From Pseudomonadota bacterium (GTDB lineage Bacteria; Pseudomonadota; Alphaproteobacteria; Rhizobiales; Xanthobacteraceae): a stretch of DNA of 64,000 nt. How positions within the stretch are numbered: position 1 is the stretch's first letter; every line of letters begins with the position of its first letter. The position numbers were made by a program, and so were the translations under genes. Location: assembly GCA_023386885.1 (NCBI GenBank), contig JAEWIX010000047.1:1-64000 (forward strand). The letters run 5' to 3'. Below the pieces are notes generated by a model. The model saw nothing but the letters and a program-made list of their open reading frames with translations. It was not told the DNA's origin and ran no database searches. Shown here in pieces: positions 33,845-42,661 of the stretch.

Positions 33845-35473
33845 TCACGGTGTCGCTCCATTCACCTCGTCGCGAAGATCCTTGCGACGGATTTTCCCGG
33901 TGATCGTCATCGGCAGCGAGTCGCGAATCTCGATCTGTCGCGGATATTCATGAGCCGATAAACGCGCCTTGACGAACTGCTGCATATCTTCCTGCAGCGC
34001 TGTATCAACTGTCATCCCCGCGCGGGGAACGACAAACGCCTTTACCACCTCGCCGCGAACACTATCCGGCACACCGATGACCGCGACGAGCGCGACCGCG
34101 GGATGCTGCATCAGGCAATCCTCGATCTCGGTCGGACCGATCCTATAGCCGCCGGAGATGATGACGTCATCGTTGCGGCCGTGAAACCAGAAGTATCCTT
34201 CCTCGTCACGATGACCGGTATCGCCCGTCAGCAGCCAGCCATTGCGGAATTTCTCGCCGGTGGCATCAGGCTTGTTCCAGTAGCGCAGAAAAAACACCGG
34301 ATCTGGAGTCTTCACGGCAATGGTCCCGGTCTCGCCGGGATTGACGGGATTCCCGTCGTCGTCCACCACCTCCAGCACATGACCGGGCATGGCCCGCCCC
34401 ATCGACCCTTCCTTTAGCGGCATGATGGAAGCGCAGTTGCCGACCGTCAGATTGGCTTCGGTCTGACCGTAAAATTCGTTCATGGTCAGGCCGAACACCT
34501 CGCGGCCCCAGCCGAGCATTTCCTCGCCGAGCCGTTCGCCGCCGCTTGCGATCGAACGCATCGCATAGGAGAAACGCTCCCGTGGCCGCGTGACTTGCCG
34601 CATCATCTTGAGCGCGGTCGGCGGCATGAACGCGTTGCGGACGCCATGTCGACCGATCAATGAAAAGGCCTCTTCGGGATCGAATTTCTTCAGGCGTTTG
34701 GCGAGCACCGGAATGCCGTGAAACAACGACGGCAGCAGAACGTCCATCAGACCGCCCGCCCAAGCCCAGTCCGCCGGCGTCCACATGCGGTCTCCGGGCT
34801 GCGGAAAGAAGTCATGCGGAAATTCGACACCCGGCATATGACCGAGCAAGGTGCGATGCGCGTACAGTACACCCTTCGGATTTCCCGTCGTGCCCGATGT
34901 ATAGACGATAATGGCCGGGTCTTCCGCAGTGGTATCAACCGTCGTGTGATCGGATGAAGCGGCCTCGATCAACCTCGACCATTCAAGGGTCGAAGAATCG
35001 ACGCGATCTTCGATTGCGATCAAGAGCGGGCCAGCCGTCAGTTGATCGTGCAACTGGATCAATTTCTCGATGCCTTCGGTGTTCGACACCACGGCCTTGG
35101 CGCTGCTGTCATTGAGCCGATAGGCAAGCGCGTCCGGCCCAAACAGCGTGAACAGCGGCAGCGCGATGGCGCCGATCCGATAGGCGGCGAGATGCGTAAT
35201 GAGCGCTTCAGGACATTGCGGTAGCAGAATTCCAATGCGGTCACCACGATTGATGCCTTGCGCCGTCAGCGCATTGGCCAACCTCCGCGAACGCTCCTGG
35301 AGAACCTCGAAAGTGAAATCGGTGGCTGCGCCATTCGCCTTTTCATGGATCAAAGCCGTACGCCCTGCCCCGACATGCCGGTCGCAGATTGCCGTCGCGA
35401 TGTTGAACCGTTCCGGAATGACCCAAGAAAAGGCCCCGCACACTTCTTCGTAGGATCGTCCGGCGAGTGACAT
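33845..35473 (-). CDS. AMP-forming acyl-CoA ligase (medium-chain/benzoate-CoA-ligase-like)
   Basis: The 542-residue ANL ligase has VYTSGTTGNPKGVLYAHR, the EFYGQTEANL adenine site, GWLLTGDTG, the hinge G-R-N-D-D-V-I-I-S-G-G-Y-R-I-G and the C-terminal T-I-T-G-K-I-R-R. It resembles acyl-CoA synthetases of medium-chain, branched or aromatic acids. ATG at 35473 has GAGG upstream; earlier in-frame codons fall in the leader. Operator 2 lies 24 bases upstream. It probably performs the entry step of the TetR-controlled pathway. Confidence 0.86.
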   Translation of the reverse strand: MSLAGRSYEEVCGAFSWVIPERFNIATAICDRHVGAGRTALIHEKANGAATDFTFEVLQERSRRLANALTAQGINRGDRIGILLPQCPEALITHLAAYRIGAIALPLFTLFGPDALAYRLNDSSAKAVVSNTEGIEKLIQLHDQLTAGPLLIAIEDRVDSSTLEWSRLIEAASSDHTTVDTTAEDPAIIVYTSGTTGNPKGVLYAHRTLLGHMPGVEFPHDFFPQPGDRMWTPADWAWAGGLMDVLLPSLFHGIPVLAKRLKKFDPEEAFSLIGRHGVRNAFMPPTALKMMRQVTRPRERFSYAMRSIASGGERLGEEMLGWGREVFGLTMNEFYGQTEANLTVGNCASIMPLKEGSMGRAMPGHVLEVVDDDGNPVNPGETGTIAVKTPDPVFFLRYWNKPDATGEKFRNGWLLTGDTGHRDEEGYFWFHGRNDDVIISGGYRIGPTEIEDCLMQHPAVALVAVIGVPDSVRGEVVKAFVVPRAGMTVDTALQEDMQQFVKARLSAHEYPRQIEIRDSLPMTITGKIRRKDLRDEVNGATP

Positions 35474-35496
35474 GCAAACTGGCCTCAATGAGTCTC

Positions 35497-35515
35497 CCTA
35501 ACGATTGGTAGGTAT
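35497..35515. promoter_or_regulatory. TetR-type operator 2
   Basis: CCTAAC-GATT-GGTAGG-TAT matches the reverse complement of operator 1 (31348-31369) at 18 of 19 positions from CCTAAC to TAT; one arm carries a G for T change, making the dyad slightly imperfect. It lies directly upstream of the ligase-MaoC-TetR unit. Confidence 0.7.
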
Positions 35516-35617
35516 ATCGGACCGTGACCGCCGCGGCAAGTCGATGAAAACTGCCCTCTCGTTGAACAAACTGCAGAGAAGCGGTGCGGCCTATCGTGGG
35601 ATAGGCCGCATCATTGG

Positions 35618-36442
35618 TCAAGCGATGGCGATCGGCCGGATCGGCGAACCTGTTGCGCCAGTCAGACGCAACGGCAACGCCACGAACAGCGCACGGGGTG
35701 CGCGCTTTTTGGCGATCTCCTCGAGATTAAGATTCTCGATGATGTGAATGCCGGCATCCACCAGCAGGATGGCGTGAACCGAAACGCCGGGCGTCGGCAG
35801 GCATTCGAAGCCGGGCGTATCCGATCCCATTAGGGTCGCGCCGCGTTCGATCAGCCAGCGCGTCGCCTTCTCACCGGGGCCAGGCATCCCGCCGCGGCGG
35901 CCGATGAACATTTCCGCGTCCGTCCAGTACTTCGACCAGCCGGTGCGGATCAGCACCGCATCGCCCGGCTTGATCGTCGCGCCGCTTAGCGCCAACGCGG
36001 CCTCAGTATCGGCGACGGTGACCTCCTGCGCAGGCGCAAGACAATCGACGCCCTTGGCAGCAGCAACATCCAGCACGACCGCGCTTTGAATGATCGGCGG
36101 GATATCGGCGACCGAATGCTCGCGGTAACCATCGCGCGTCTCGACGTCGGCCACGCGCACGTCGCCGTGCAGGCAGCCGTTGCGGGAGAAATGACCGAGC
36201 GCATCGATATGCGTGCCGGAATGGCCGGACGTAACGATGACCTCATTGGCAAAGCTGGAGCCATCCTCCCGCTTCACCGGATGCGGATCGCCGTGGCGAC
36301 GATGCAACGCCAAGGAGAACGGGATGTGCTGGTGATAGACCGGCATCGACGGCGCCATCGCGTGCGACAGCTCATAAAGCTGTGCGCCGGCGGCGACCGC
36401 GCCGAGAATGCTGGCATCGAAGCGCGGAAGCTTGCTTTCCAT
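35618..36442 (-). CDS. cyclase-family (kynurenine-formamidase-like) metal hydrolase
   Basis: The 274-residue protein is of the PF04199 cyclase family, with the metal motif SGHSGTHIDALGHF (H-x-G-T-H-x-D-x-x-x-H) near residues 70-84, and D-T-P-G-F-E plus a late VHAILLVDAGIHIIENLNLEE. Members hydrolyse formamides, isatin or related amide and lactone bonds. GGGAG lies 7 bases before the ATG. It follows the HpaE-type dehydrogenase gene by 26 bases and is probably cotranscribed with it, suggesting hydrolysis of an amide or lactone intermediate of a nitrogen-bearing aromatic. Confidence 0.84.
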   Translation of the reverse strand: MESKLPRFDASILGAVAAGAQLYELSHAMAPSMPVYHQHIPFSLALHRRHGDPHPVKREDGSSFANEVIVTSGHSGTHIDALGHFSRNGCLHGDVRVADVETRDGYREHSVADIPPIIQSAVVLDVAAAKGVDCLAPAQEVTVADTEAALALSGATIKPGDAVLIRTGWSKYWTDAEMFIGRRGGMPGPGEKATRWLIERGATLMGSDTPGFECLPTPGVSVHAILLVDAGIHIIENLNLEEIAKKRAPRALFVALPLRLTGATGSPIRPIAIA

Positions 36443-36468
36443 TGTCGTCTCCCTTTGCGCTGATCGAC

Positions 36469-38007
36469 CTAGACGCCGATCTTCGGCGCGCGATGCTTGT
36501 CGAGACCGATGGCGATGTTTTTCTGCTCCATGTAGATCTCGAAAGCATAATCACCGCCGTCGCGGCCGATGCCGCTGGCTTTGACACCGCCGAACGGCGT
36601 CGGCAGATGCCGCACGTTCTCCGAATTCACCCACACCATGCCAGCCTCGACGCTCTGCGATACACGATGCGCACGACCGACATCACCGGTCCAGATGTAA
36701 GCGGCGAGACCGTAACGCACGTCGTTGGCGATGCGCAGCGCATCCGCCTCGTCCTCGAATGGGATCGCGGTCAGCACCGGTCCGAAGATTTCTTCCTGCG
36801 CGATCTTCATCGAGTTCTTCGCATCGGTGAACAGCGTAGGGCAGACGAAGTTGCCCTGACCTTCCATCGCACGCTTGCCGCCGGTGGCGACAGTGGCGCC
36901 GTCCGCCTTGGCGTGATCGGCATAGCTCAGCACCTTCTCGACGTGCCGCTTGTGGATCAGGGGCCCGATCTCGGTGGCGGGATCGAGCGGATGGCCGACC
37001 TTGATCTTCTCGACGCGCGCCTTCAACTCGGCAGTGAACTTGTCGTAGATCGAACGCTGCACCAGGGCGCGGCTCGACGAGGTGCAGCGCTGGCCGTTGA
37101 GGCTATAGATCATGAACAACACGGCGTCGCGCGCGCGATCGAGATCGGCATCGTCGAATACGATCACAGGATTCTTGCCGCCCAACTCGAAATGCACGCG
37201 CTTCAAGGTCGGCGCACCCTGCGCCATGATGTGGCTGCCGGTGATCGACTCGCCGACGAAAGCGATGGCCTTGATCGCCGGATGTTCGGTCAGCGCCTTA
37301 CCGGCGCTTTCGCCGAAGCCGTGCGCCAGGTTGACAATGCCCTTGGGCAGGCCCGCGCCTTCGAACACCTCGCTCATGATTTCCGACAGGATCACCGCGG
37401 TGAGCGGGCTCCATTCGGCGGGCTTGTGCACAATGGTGCAGCCGGCCGCCAGCGCCGGCGCGATCTTCCAGGTCGACAGCATGAACGGCGTGTTCCACGG
37501 CGTGATGACGCCGACAGGGCCGATAGGCTGGCGGATGGTGTAATTGAGATGCGTCTCGGTCGGCAGCGACAGGCCGTCGTTGGCTTCCGGCGCCTTGTCG
37601 GCATAGAAGCGGAAATTCTCGGCGCCGCGCAGCGCCGCCTTCGCCATGTAGCGGATCGCCTGTCCGCTATCGACGCTCTCGACCAGCGCGATCTCTTCGG
37701 CGCGCGCCTCGATCTTGTCGGCGATCTTGTGCAGCAGCGCCCGTCGCTTCTCGCCCGGCACGGTGCGCCAGACCTTGAACGCCTCTTCCGCCGCGCGCGC
37801 CGCGCGATCGATCTCCGCCGCGCCGCCCGACGACACATTGCACAGCACCGAATTGTCGGTCGGATCGTAGTTCTCGAACGTCTCGGCGCCGGTCACGCTC
37901 TCCCCGGCGATCCGATGCGGCACCGGACCATTCTTGAAGCGGGCCAGATAGGTTTGCGCCTTGCGCAGATTGTCAGTCAGGGCATCGTTGGCGAGAGGCT
38001 TGTTCAT
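36469..38007 (-). CDS. HpaE-type aldehyde dehydrogenase (carboxymethyl-hydroxymuconate-semialdehyde class)
   Basis: The 512-residue NAD-dependent aldehyde dehydrogenase has the catalytic Cys in NGQRCTSSSR, Glu in FELGGKNPV, and the nucleotide-binding FVGESITGSHIM. The C-terminus, with H-R-A-P-K-I-G-V, matches the HpaE / hydroxymuconic-semialdehyde dehydrogenase group, whose proteins end similarly. AGGAG lies 6 bases before the ATG. With the homoprotocatechuate-type dioxygenase at 44979-46004 it would oxidise the ring-cleavage semialdehyde. A 2-aminomuconic-semialdehyde-type substrate is an alternative, given the RidA genes nearby. Confidence 0.83.
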   Translation of the reverse strand: MNKPLANDALTDNLRKAQTYLARFKNGPVPHRIAGESVTGAETFENYDPTDNSVLCNVSSGGAAEIDRAARAAEEAFKVWRTVPGEKRRALLHKIADKIEARAEEIALVESVDSGQAIRYMAKAALRGAENFRFYADKAPEANDGLSLPTETHLNYTIRQPIGPVGVITPWNTPFMLSTWKIAPALAAGCTIVHKPAEWSPLTAVILSEIMSEVFEGAGLPKGIVNLAHGFGESAGKALTEHPAIKAIAFVGESITGSHIMAQGAPTLKRVHFELGGKNPVIVFDDADLDRARDAVLFMIYSLNGQRCTSSSRALVQRSIYDKFTAELKARVEKIKVGHPLDPATEIGPLIHKRHVEKVLSYADHAKADGATVATGGKRAMEGQGNFVCPTLFTDAKNSMKIAQEEIFGPVLTAIPFEDEADALRIANDVRYGLAAYIWTGDVGRAHRVSQSVEAGMVWVNSENVRHLPTPFGGVKASGIGRDGGDYAFEIYMEQKNIAIGLDKHRAPKIGV

Positions 38008-38090
38008 GGTGCTCTCCTGTGGCGATCAGCAGGTCGGTGCTTTAACGGAATAGCCGCGGCGGGAATGCCCTCGTGGCCGATGAAATAAAT

Positions 38091-38102
38091 TTAACATGTT
38101 AA
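38091..38102. promoter_or_regulatory. 12-bp perfect palindrome upstream of the aldehyde dehydrogenase
   Basis: TTAACATGTTAA is a perfect dyad in an AT-rich patch 84 bases upstream of the dehydrogenase start and downstream of the amidohydrolase stop. It looks like a regulator operator (MarR-type sites are often of this form), and implies that the dehydrogenase-cyclase pair has its own promoter. No MarR-type gene is adjacent. Confidence 0.5.
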
Positions 38103-38140
38103 GTATATTCCCGCAAGTCCTTTGGTGAAAAGCTCGACGG

Positions 38141-39742
38141 CTATTTTGCCGTCAGCGTGCCGTCCGAAAAGACCGTCTCGCCGCCAACCATGGTCAGCCG
38201 CGCCCGCGTCGGCTCGATCGCCTCCGGCGAAAGCTCCAGAATGTCGCGATCCAACACCGCGAGATCGGCATACTGCCCGACCGCGATACGACCGCGGCGC
38301 TGTTCGTGTCCCATCGCGAAGGCCCCGCCCTCGGCATAGGCGGCGAGCGCCTCGGCGGCAGTCAGAGCTTCGCCGGCATTGAGAACTCGTCCGTTGGCCG
38401 CCTTGCGGTCGATCGCGGCGGCAATGCCAAGATGCGGCGACAGCGGCCCGATCGGATGATCGGAACTGCCGGCGACGACGATTCCGGCATCGCGCAGCGT
38501 TCGACCGGGATAAAGCCGCTCCGCACGCGCCTCGCCCACCGCTTCGGCAAACGACGCGCCGAGCCGGCGCAGGAATCCATATTGCGGCACGACCACCGCA
38601 CCGAGCGATTGCACCTGCGCGACGGCCTTGGGACCCCGTACCGCAAAGTGTTCGATACGGTGACGCGCATCGTCGCGCGGCCACGCCTTGTGCGCGGCGC
38701 TCAGACAATCCAGCCAGTGATCGATACCGCGATCGCCGATCACGTGCGCAGCAAGTTGCCAGCCGCCGGCATGGCCATCGATCACCTTGGCGCGCAGGTC
38801 GGCCGGCGGCTCCATCAGGAGGCCGGATGTTTCTCGATCTGCGTAAGGCTCGAAGAACGCGGCGGTGCGTGCGCCGATGATGCCGTCGACAAAGAATTTC
38901 AGCGTCCGCACCTGCCAACGATCGTCGATGCCGGTCGGCGCCAGCCCATATTCACGTGCCTCGTTCGGATCGATGCGCAGCATAAACCCCATGCGCAGCG
39001 GCAAACCGCCTTTCTCGCGCAGCGCGTTCCAGATATCCCACTCGACCTTGAAGCCGTTATTGAAGCCGACCGCTGCCTCGGTGACCGCGACGATGCCGTA
39101 GCTCAGGCATTCGTCGGCCACCTTGCGGATAGCAGCGATGGTGCGCGCCGTGGACGGCGGCGGGATCAATGCCGCAACGATATCGGCGGCGTTTTCGGTC
39201 AGTACGCCATTGAGGCGACCGTCGGTGCGCTCGATGGTGCCGCCGACGGGATCGGCGGTCGTGTCGTCGAACTGGGCGCGCTGCAACGCGACCGAATTGG
39301 CAACCGAGAGATGCCCGCCGGTCCGCCGCAGCAATACCGGATGTCCGCCGGACACCGAATCCAGTTCATCGCGGGTCGGATGGCGACGCTCGTCGAGGAA
39401 TTGTTCGCTGTAGTCCGCCGACATCACCCACTCGTCGGGCGCAGCGGCCACGCAGGCGGCGTGCAGACGCTTCAGCAGTTCGGCAATCGTGCTGGCTGTG
39501 GGACCGAGTTGCAGGTTCAGCAGTTCCTGCGCCCGCATAAACAGATGCGCATGGGCATCGGTGAGCCCCGCGACGACGCGGCTGCCACCAAGATCGATAG
39601 TGCGATCAGCACACGGCGCATCTTTCGCTGCACCGATCCAGGCGATGCGACCTGCCTCGATCAAAAGGCTGTCGGCATCATGCTGCGCGGTGGTCGCAAG
39701 GCGGCCGCCGCGCAGCAATATGGTAGTTGCCTTAGACGGCAT
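38141..39742 (-). CDS. YtcJ-type amidohydrolase
   Basis: The 533-residue amidohydrolase-superfamily protein has the first metal motif GLTDAHAHLFM near residue 60, an internal Y-S-E-Q-F-L-D-E-R-R-H-P-T-R-D-E-L-D segment found in YtcJ-like proteins, RHRIEHFAV and a late GSSDHPIGPLSPHLG containing the catalytic Asp. The C-terminus has QYADLAVLDRDI. It starts inside the 3' end of the RidA gene (11-base overlap). YtcJ-type enzymes hydrolyse C-N bonds of varied substrates; the specific one is unknown. A second, distinct copy is at 50896-52566. Confidence 0.82.
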   Translation of the reverse strand: MPSKATTILLRGGRLATTAQHDADSLLIEAGRIAWIGAAKDAPCADRTIDLGGSRVVAGLTDAHAHLFMRAQELLNLQLGPTASTIAELLKRLHAACVAAAPDEWVMSADYSEQFLDERRHPTRDELDSVSGGHPVLLRRTGGHLSVANSVALQRAQFDDTTADPVGGTIERTDGRLNGVLTENAADIVAALIPPPSTARTIAAIRKVADECLSYGIVAVTEAAVGFNNGFKVEWDIWNALREKGGLPLRMGFMLRIDPNEAREYGLAPTGIDDRWQVRTLKFFVDGIIGARTAAFFEPYADRETSGLLMEPPADLRAKVIDGHAGGWQLAAHVIGDRGIDHWLDCLSAAHKAWPRDDARHRIEHFAVRGPKAVAQVQSLGAVVVPQYGFLRRLGASFAEAVGEARAERLYPGRTLRDAGIVVAGSSDHPIGPLSPHLGIAAAIDRKAANGRVLNAGEALTAAEALAAYAEGGAFAMGHEQRRGRIAVGQYADLAVLDRDILELSPEAIEPTRARLTMVGGETVFSDGTLTAK

Positions 39743-40127
39743 CCTTCACCACGGCGATCATGTCGATCTCGATCTTGAGGCCCGCGCGGGCAAGGTGTGC
39801 GACGCCGACCGTGGTGCGCGACGGCGGATCCTTCGGAAAGAATTCGCGGAACACCTCGTTCATCGCGGCGAACTCGTTCATCATGTCGGTCATGTGAATG
39901 GTCATTTTCAGCGCAGTGTCGAGCGACGCGCCGCCGGCTTCCGCCAGCGCCTTGACGTTCTCCAGCGCAATGCGCGTCTGCGCCTTGATGTCCTCGGGAA
40001 ATTCGCGCGTCACCGGATCGGAGCCGGTCTGGCCCGAGACGAACAGCAGCTTGTCCCAGCGGATTGCCGGCGAATACGGAATGCCCGGACGAAGGCCGGT
40101 GGGCGGAACGACGACAGTGCGTGACAT
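39732..40127 (-). CDS. RidA/YjgF-family imine/enamine deaminase
   Basis: The 131-residue protein has the family pattern: YSPAIRWDKLLFVSGQTGSDP, MTIHMTDMMNEF, FREFFPKDPPSRTTVGVAHLARAGLKIEIDMIA. Arg105 in RidA is represented by the Arg in the S-R-T-T-V or A-R-A segment. AAGGA precedes the ATG. Family members hydrolyse reactive enamines/imines; 2-aminomuconate deaminases of aminophenol pathways belong here. Being just upstream of an amidohydrolase and not far from ring-cleavage genes suggests a catabolic rather than housekeeping role. Confidence 0.85.
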   Translation of the reverse strand: MSRTVVVPPTGLRPGIPYSPAIRWDKLLFVSGQTGSDPVTREFPEDIKAQTRIALENVKALAEAGGASLDTALKMTIHMTDMMNEFAAMNEVFREFFPKDPPSRTTVGVAHLARAGLKIEIDMIAVVKDAV

Positions 40128-40158
40128 GCTTCTTCCTTCTTTTAATGGGAGAGATAAT

Positions 40159-40911
40159 TCAAGTGTCGGTCATGGCTTCGCGATAGCGATCGCCGGCGCC
40201 GAGATAGGCCGCGAGCACGCGCGAGTCCTGTCGAAGTTCCTCGGCCTCGCCCGAGGCGACGACATTGCCGACCTCGAGCACGAAGCCGCGCTCGGCCACC
40301 GACAGCGCGAGATTGGCGTTCTGCTCGACCAGAATGCCGGTCATGCCGGCGGCCTTGAGCCGATCGATCGCCTCGAAAATTTCCTCGATGATGCGCGGCG
40401 CGAGCCCGGTAGACGGTTCGTCGAGCATTAGAAGCTGCGGCTCGGCCATCAGCGCGCGGCCCACCGCAACCATCTGCTGCTCGCCACCGGACAGCGTGCC
40501 GGCGAGTTGCTTGCGCCGCTCCTTCAACTTCGGCAGCAGCGCATAGATACGCTCCAGCGCCGCAGTCATCTTCGCGCGGCCTTCATGACGGCGCAGGAAA
40601 GCCCCGAGCCGCAGGTGATCCTCAACGCTGAGGCCGGGAAACAGTTCGCGCCGTTCCGGCACGATGACGATACCGCGCGCCACGCGCGCTTCGGGCTTGA
40701 GTGCCTTCAAGTCTTCGCCAGCGAAGGTGACCGTGCCGGACGTCTGCTGCAAAACGCCCATCAGACTGTTGAGCAGCGTCGTCTTGCCGGCGCCGTTCGG
40801 CCCAATGAAGGTGATGAATTCGCCGCGCTCCACCGAGAAGCTGATGTTGTCGATGGCAATGGCCTCGCCATAGCCGACGGTGAGATTGGTGACCTCAAGC
40901 AGCTTTGTCAC
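40159..40911 (-). CDS. branched-chain-type ABC transporter ATPase (LivF family)
   Basis: The 250-residue ATPase has Walker A GPNGAGKTTLLNSL, the LivF signature LSGGEQQMVAVGRAL, Walker B LLMLDEPSTGLAPRI and the H-region VEQNANLAL. GTG at 40911 is preferred over GTG at 40917 because GGAGG stands at proper spacing. It overlaps the 3' end of the permease-ATPase fusion gene. With that fusion, the permease (42658-43680) and the binding protein (43684-44865), it completes a HAAT-type importer. Confidence 0.87.
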   Translation of the reverse strand: MTKLLEVTNLTVGYGEAIAIDNISFSVERGEFITFIGPNGAGKTTLLNSLMGVLQQTSGTVTFAGEDLKALKPEARVARGIVIVPERRELFPGLSVEDHLRLGAFLRRHEGRAKMTAALERIYALLPKLKERRKQLAGTLSGGEQQMVAVGRALMAEPQLLMLDEPSTGLAPRIIEEIFEAIDRLKAAGMTGILVEQNANLALSVAERGFVLEVGNVVASGEAEELRQDSRVLAAYLGAGDRYREAMTDT

Positions 40912-42661
40912 GGCCACCTCCGAGGTATGCGGAAATCACCGCGGGGTTGGCCTGCACATCCTTGGGCGATCCCTGCGCGATAATACGGCCGCGATCGAGC
41001 ACGACGAGACGCTCGACGCAGCCCATCACCAATTCCATATCGTGCTCGACCAGCAGAATGGTGACATGCTCAGCTTGCAACTGCCGCAGGATGCGCACCA
41101 AGGTCAGTTTCTCGGAGAAGCGCAGCCCCGCCGCCGGTTCGTCGAGCAACAGGATTTGCGGATCGGCCACCAACGCACGCGCGATCTCGACGATGCGCTG
41201 CTTGCCGAGCGGCAGGCTGCCGGCGGCGAGATCGATTTCGGCGGAAAGTCCGACGCGCTCCAGCGCGGCACGCGCACTGGCGAGCGCCTGCCGGTTCTCC
41301 TGTTCATCCAGCGCAAACAGCCCGCGAATGAAGCCGGCATCGGTACGGCAATAGGCGCCGAGAGCGACATTCTCGATGACGGACAGTTCCGATATCAGTT
41401 GCACGTGCTGGAAGGTGCGCGCCATGCCGCGTCGAACGATCTCATGCCCGGTCGGCAGAGGTTCGCCGAACAATGTCACCCGACCGGTGGTTTGACGCTG
41501 CAAGCCGGAAATGATGCTGAACAGCGTGGTCTTGCCGGCACCGTTCGGGCCGATCAATCCGACGAATTCGCCGCGTTTCAATTCCATGTCGATGCCTTCG
41601 AGCGCCTGCAAACCGCCGAAGCGAATGCCGATCTCTTCAAGACGCAACAACACCTCGCCGCGATTTTCCGTCAGCACGGTACGCGTCAAACCTTCGCCCG
41701 CGCGATTGCGCAGCATCGGCTTCGGCAGGAAGTGCTCTACCGCGGGCCAGAGGCCCTGCGGCCACTTCAGCAGCATCACCACCAGGATGACGCCGAACAC
41801 GATGACCTCGAGATTGCCGGACAGACCCCAGCGCGCAAAAATATCCTGCAAAGTCCATTGCGCACTCTCCAGCGTCAGCGCGCCGATGACGCCGCCCGCC
41901 GCGCTCATCGGCCCGCCGACCACCGCCATGATCAGCAGCTTGAACGACGTCAGTAGCGAGAACGGCGAAGGGCTGACGAAGCGCAACAGATGGACGTAAA
42001 GCGCGCCGGCCAGCGCCGCCAGCACGGCGGAGAATACGAACACCTTCACTCGCAACACGGTCGTATCGACGCCGAACGCCTGTGCGAGGCCGTCATGTCC
42101 TTCAAGTGTGGCGATGGCGCGGCCGGTACGCGAGGTGCGCAGTCGCGACAGACCGAGCACGGCCAGCAGCGTGATGGCCCAGATCAGTTGCGTGTAGATG
42201 CGGTCATCCGTCAGCGCGAAGCCGAATAGCGACAGCGGCGGAATCTTGTCGAGGCCGGACGCGCCGCCGGTCACCTCATGCCAGGCGGTGAAGACGCTGG
42301 CGAGCGCAATGCCGTAAGCCAGCGTCGCCAGCGGCAGATAGTGCCCGCGCAGCCGCAGGGTGATGAATCCGATCAGCGCAGCGACCAGCGCCGTCGCGCT
42401 GACGCTCAGCATCAGCGTCACCAGCGTATCGATGCCATAGGCCCGCGCCACCAGCGCCGAGCCATAGGCGCCAAGCCCCATGAATGCGCCCTGCCCCAGC
42501 GAAATCTGACCCGCCTGCAACAGCAGGACGAGGCCAACCGCGACCAGCGCATAGATTCCGGCATAGGCGAAGATGCCGACATAAAACGACGGCAGCACCC
42601 ACGGCACCGCGAGAAGAACGATGCTTGCGGCGAGTGCGAACAAGGCGCGGGCACTCATCAT
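40895..42661 (-). CDS. LivM permease-LivG ATPase fusion
   Basis: The first roughly 310 residues are a LivM-type permease with about nine hydrophobic segments and the motif AGQISLGQGAFMGLGAYGSA. From about residue 330 the protein is a LivG-type ATPase: Walker A GPNGAGKTTLFSII, LPLGKQRIVEIARAL in the signature position, Walker B QILLLDEPAAGLR and VEHDMELVM. Note LPLGKQR replaces the usual L-S-x-G-Q. Such fusions occur in rhizobial HAAT transporters. It overlaps the LivH-type gene by 4 bases. Confidence 0.86.
   Translation of the reverse strand: MMSARALFALAASIVLLAVPWVLPSFYVGIFAYAGIYALVAVGLVLLLQAGQISLGQGAFMGLGAYGSALVARAYGIDTLVTLMLSVSATALVAALIGFITLRLRGHYLPLATLAYGIALASVFTAWHEVTGGASGLDKIPPLSLFGFALTDDRIYTQLIWAITLLAVLGLSRLRTSRTGRAIATLEGHDGLAQAFGVDTTVLRVKVFVFSAVLAALAGALYVHLLRFVSPSPFSLLTSFKLLIMAVVGGPMSAAGGVIGALTLESAQWTLQDIFARWGLSGNLEVIVFGVILVVMLLKWPQGLWPAVEHFLPKPMLRNRAGEGLTRTVLTENRGEVLLRLEEIGIRFGGLQALEGIDMELKRGEFVGLIGPNGAGKTTLFSIISGLQRQTTGRVTLFGEPLPTGHEIVRRGMARTFQHVQLISELSVIENVALGAYCRTDAGFIRGLFALDEQENRQALASARAALERVGLSAEIDLAAGSLPLGKQRIVEIARALVADPQILLLDEPAAGLRFSEKLTLVRILRQLQAEHVTILLVEHDMELVMGCVERLVVLDRGRIIAQGSPKDVQANPAVISAYLGGGRDKAA

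Noticed and set aside
36382..38088. 568-codon frame on the plus strand
   Set aside because: Antisense to the HpaE-type dehydrogenase, with no recognisable motif or ribosome site.
38306..39778. 490-codon frame on the plus strand
   Set aside because: Antisense to the YtcJ-type amidohydrolase; composition typical of a shadow frame.
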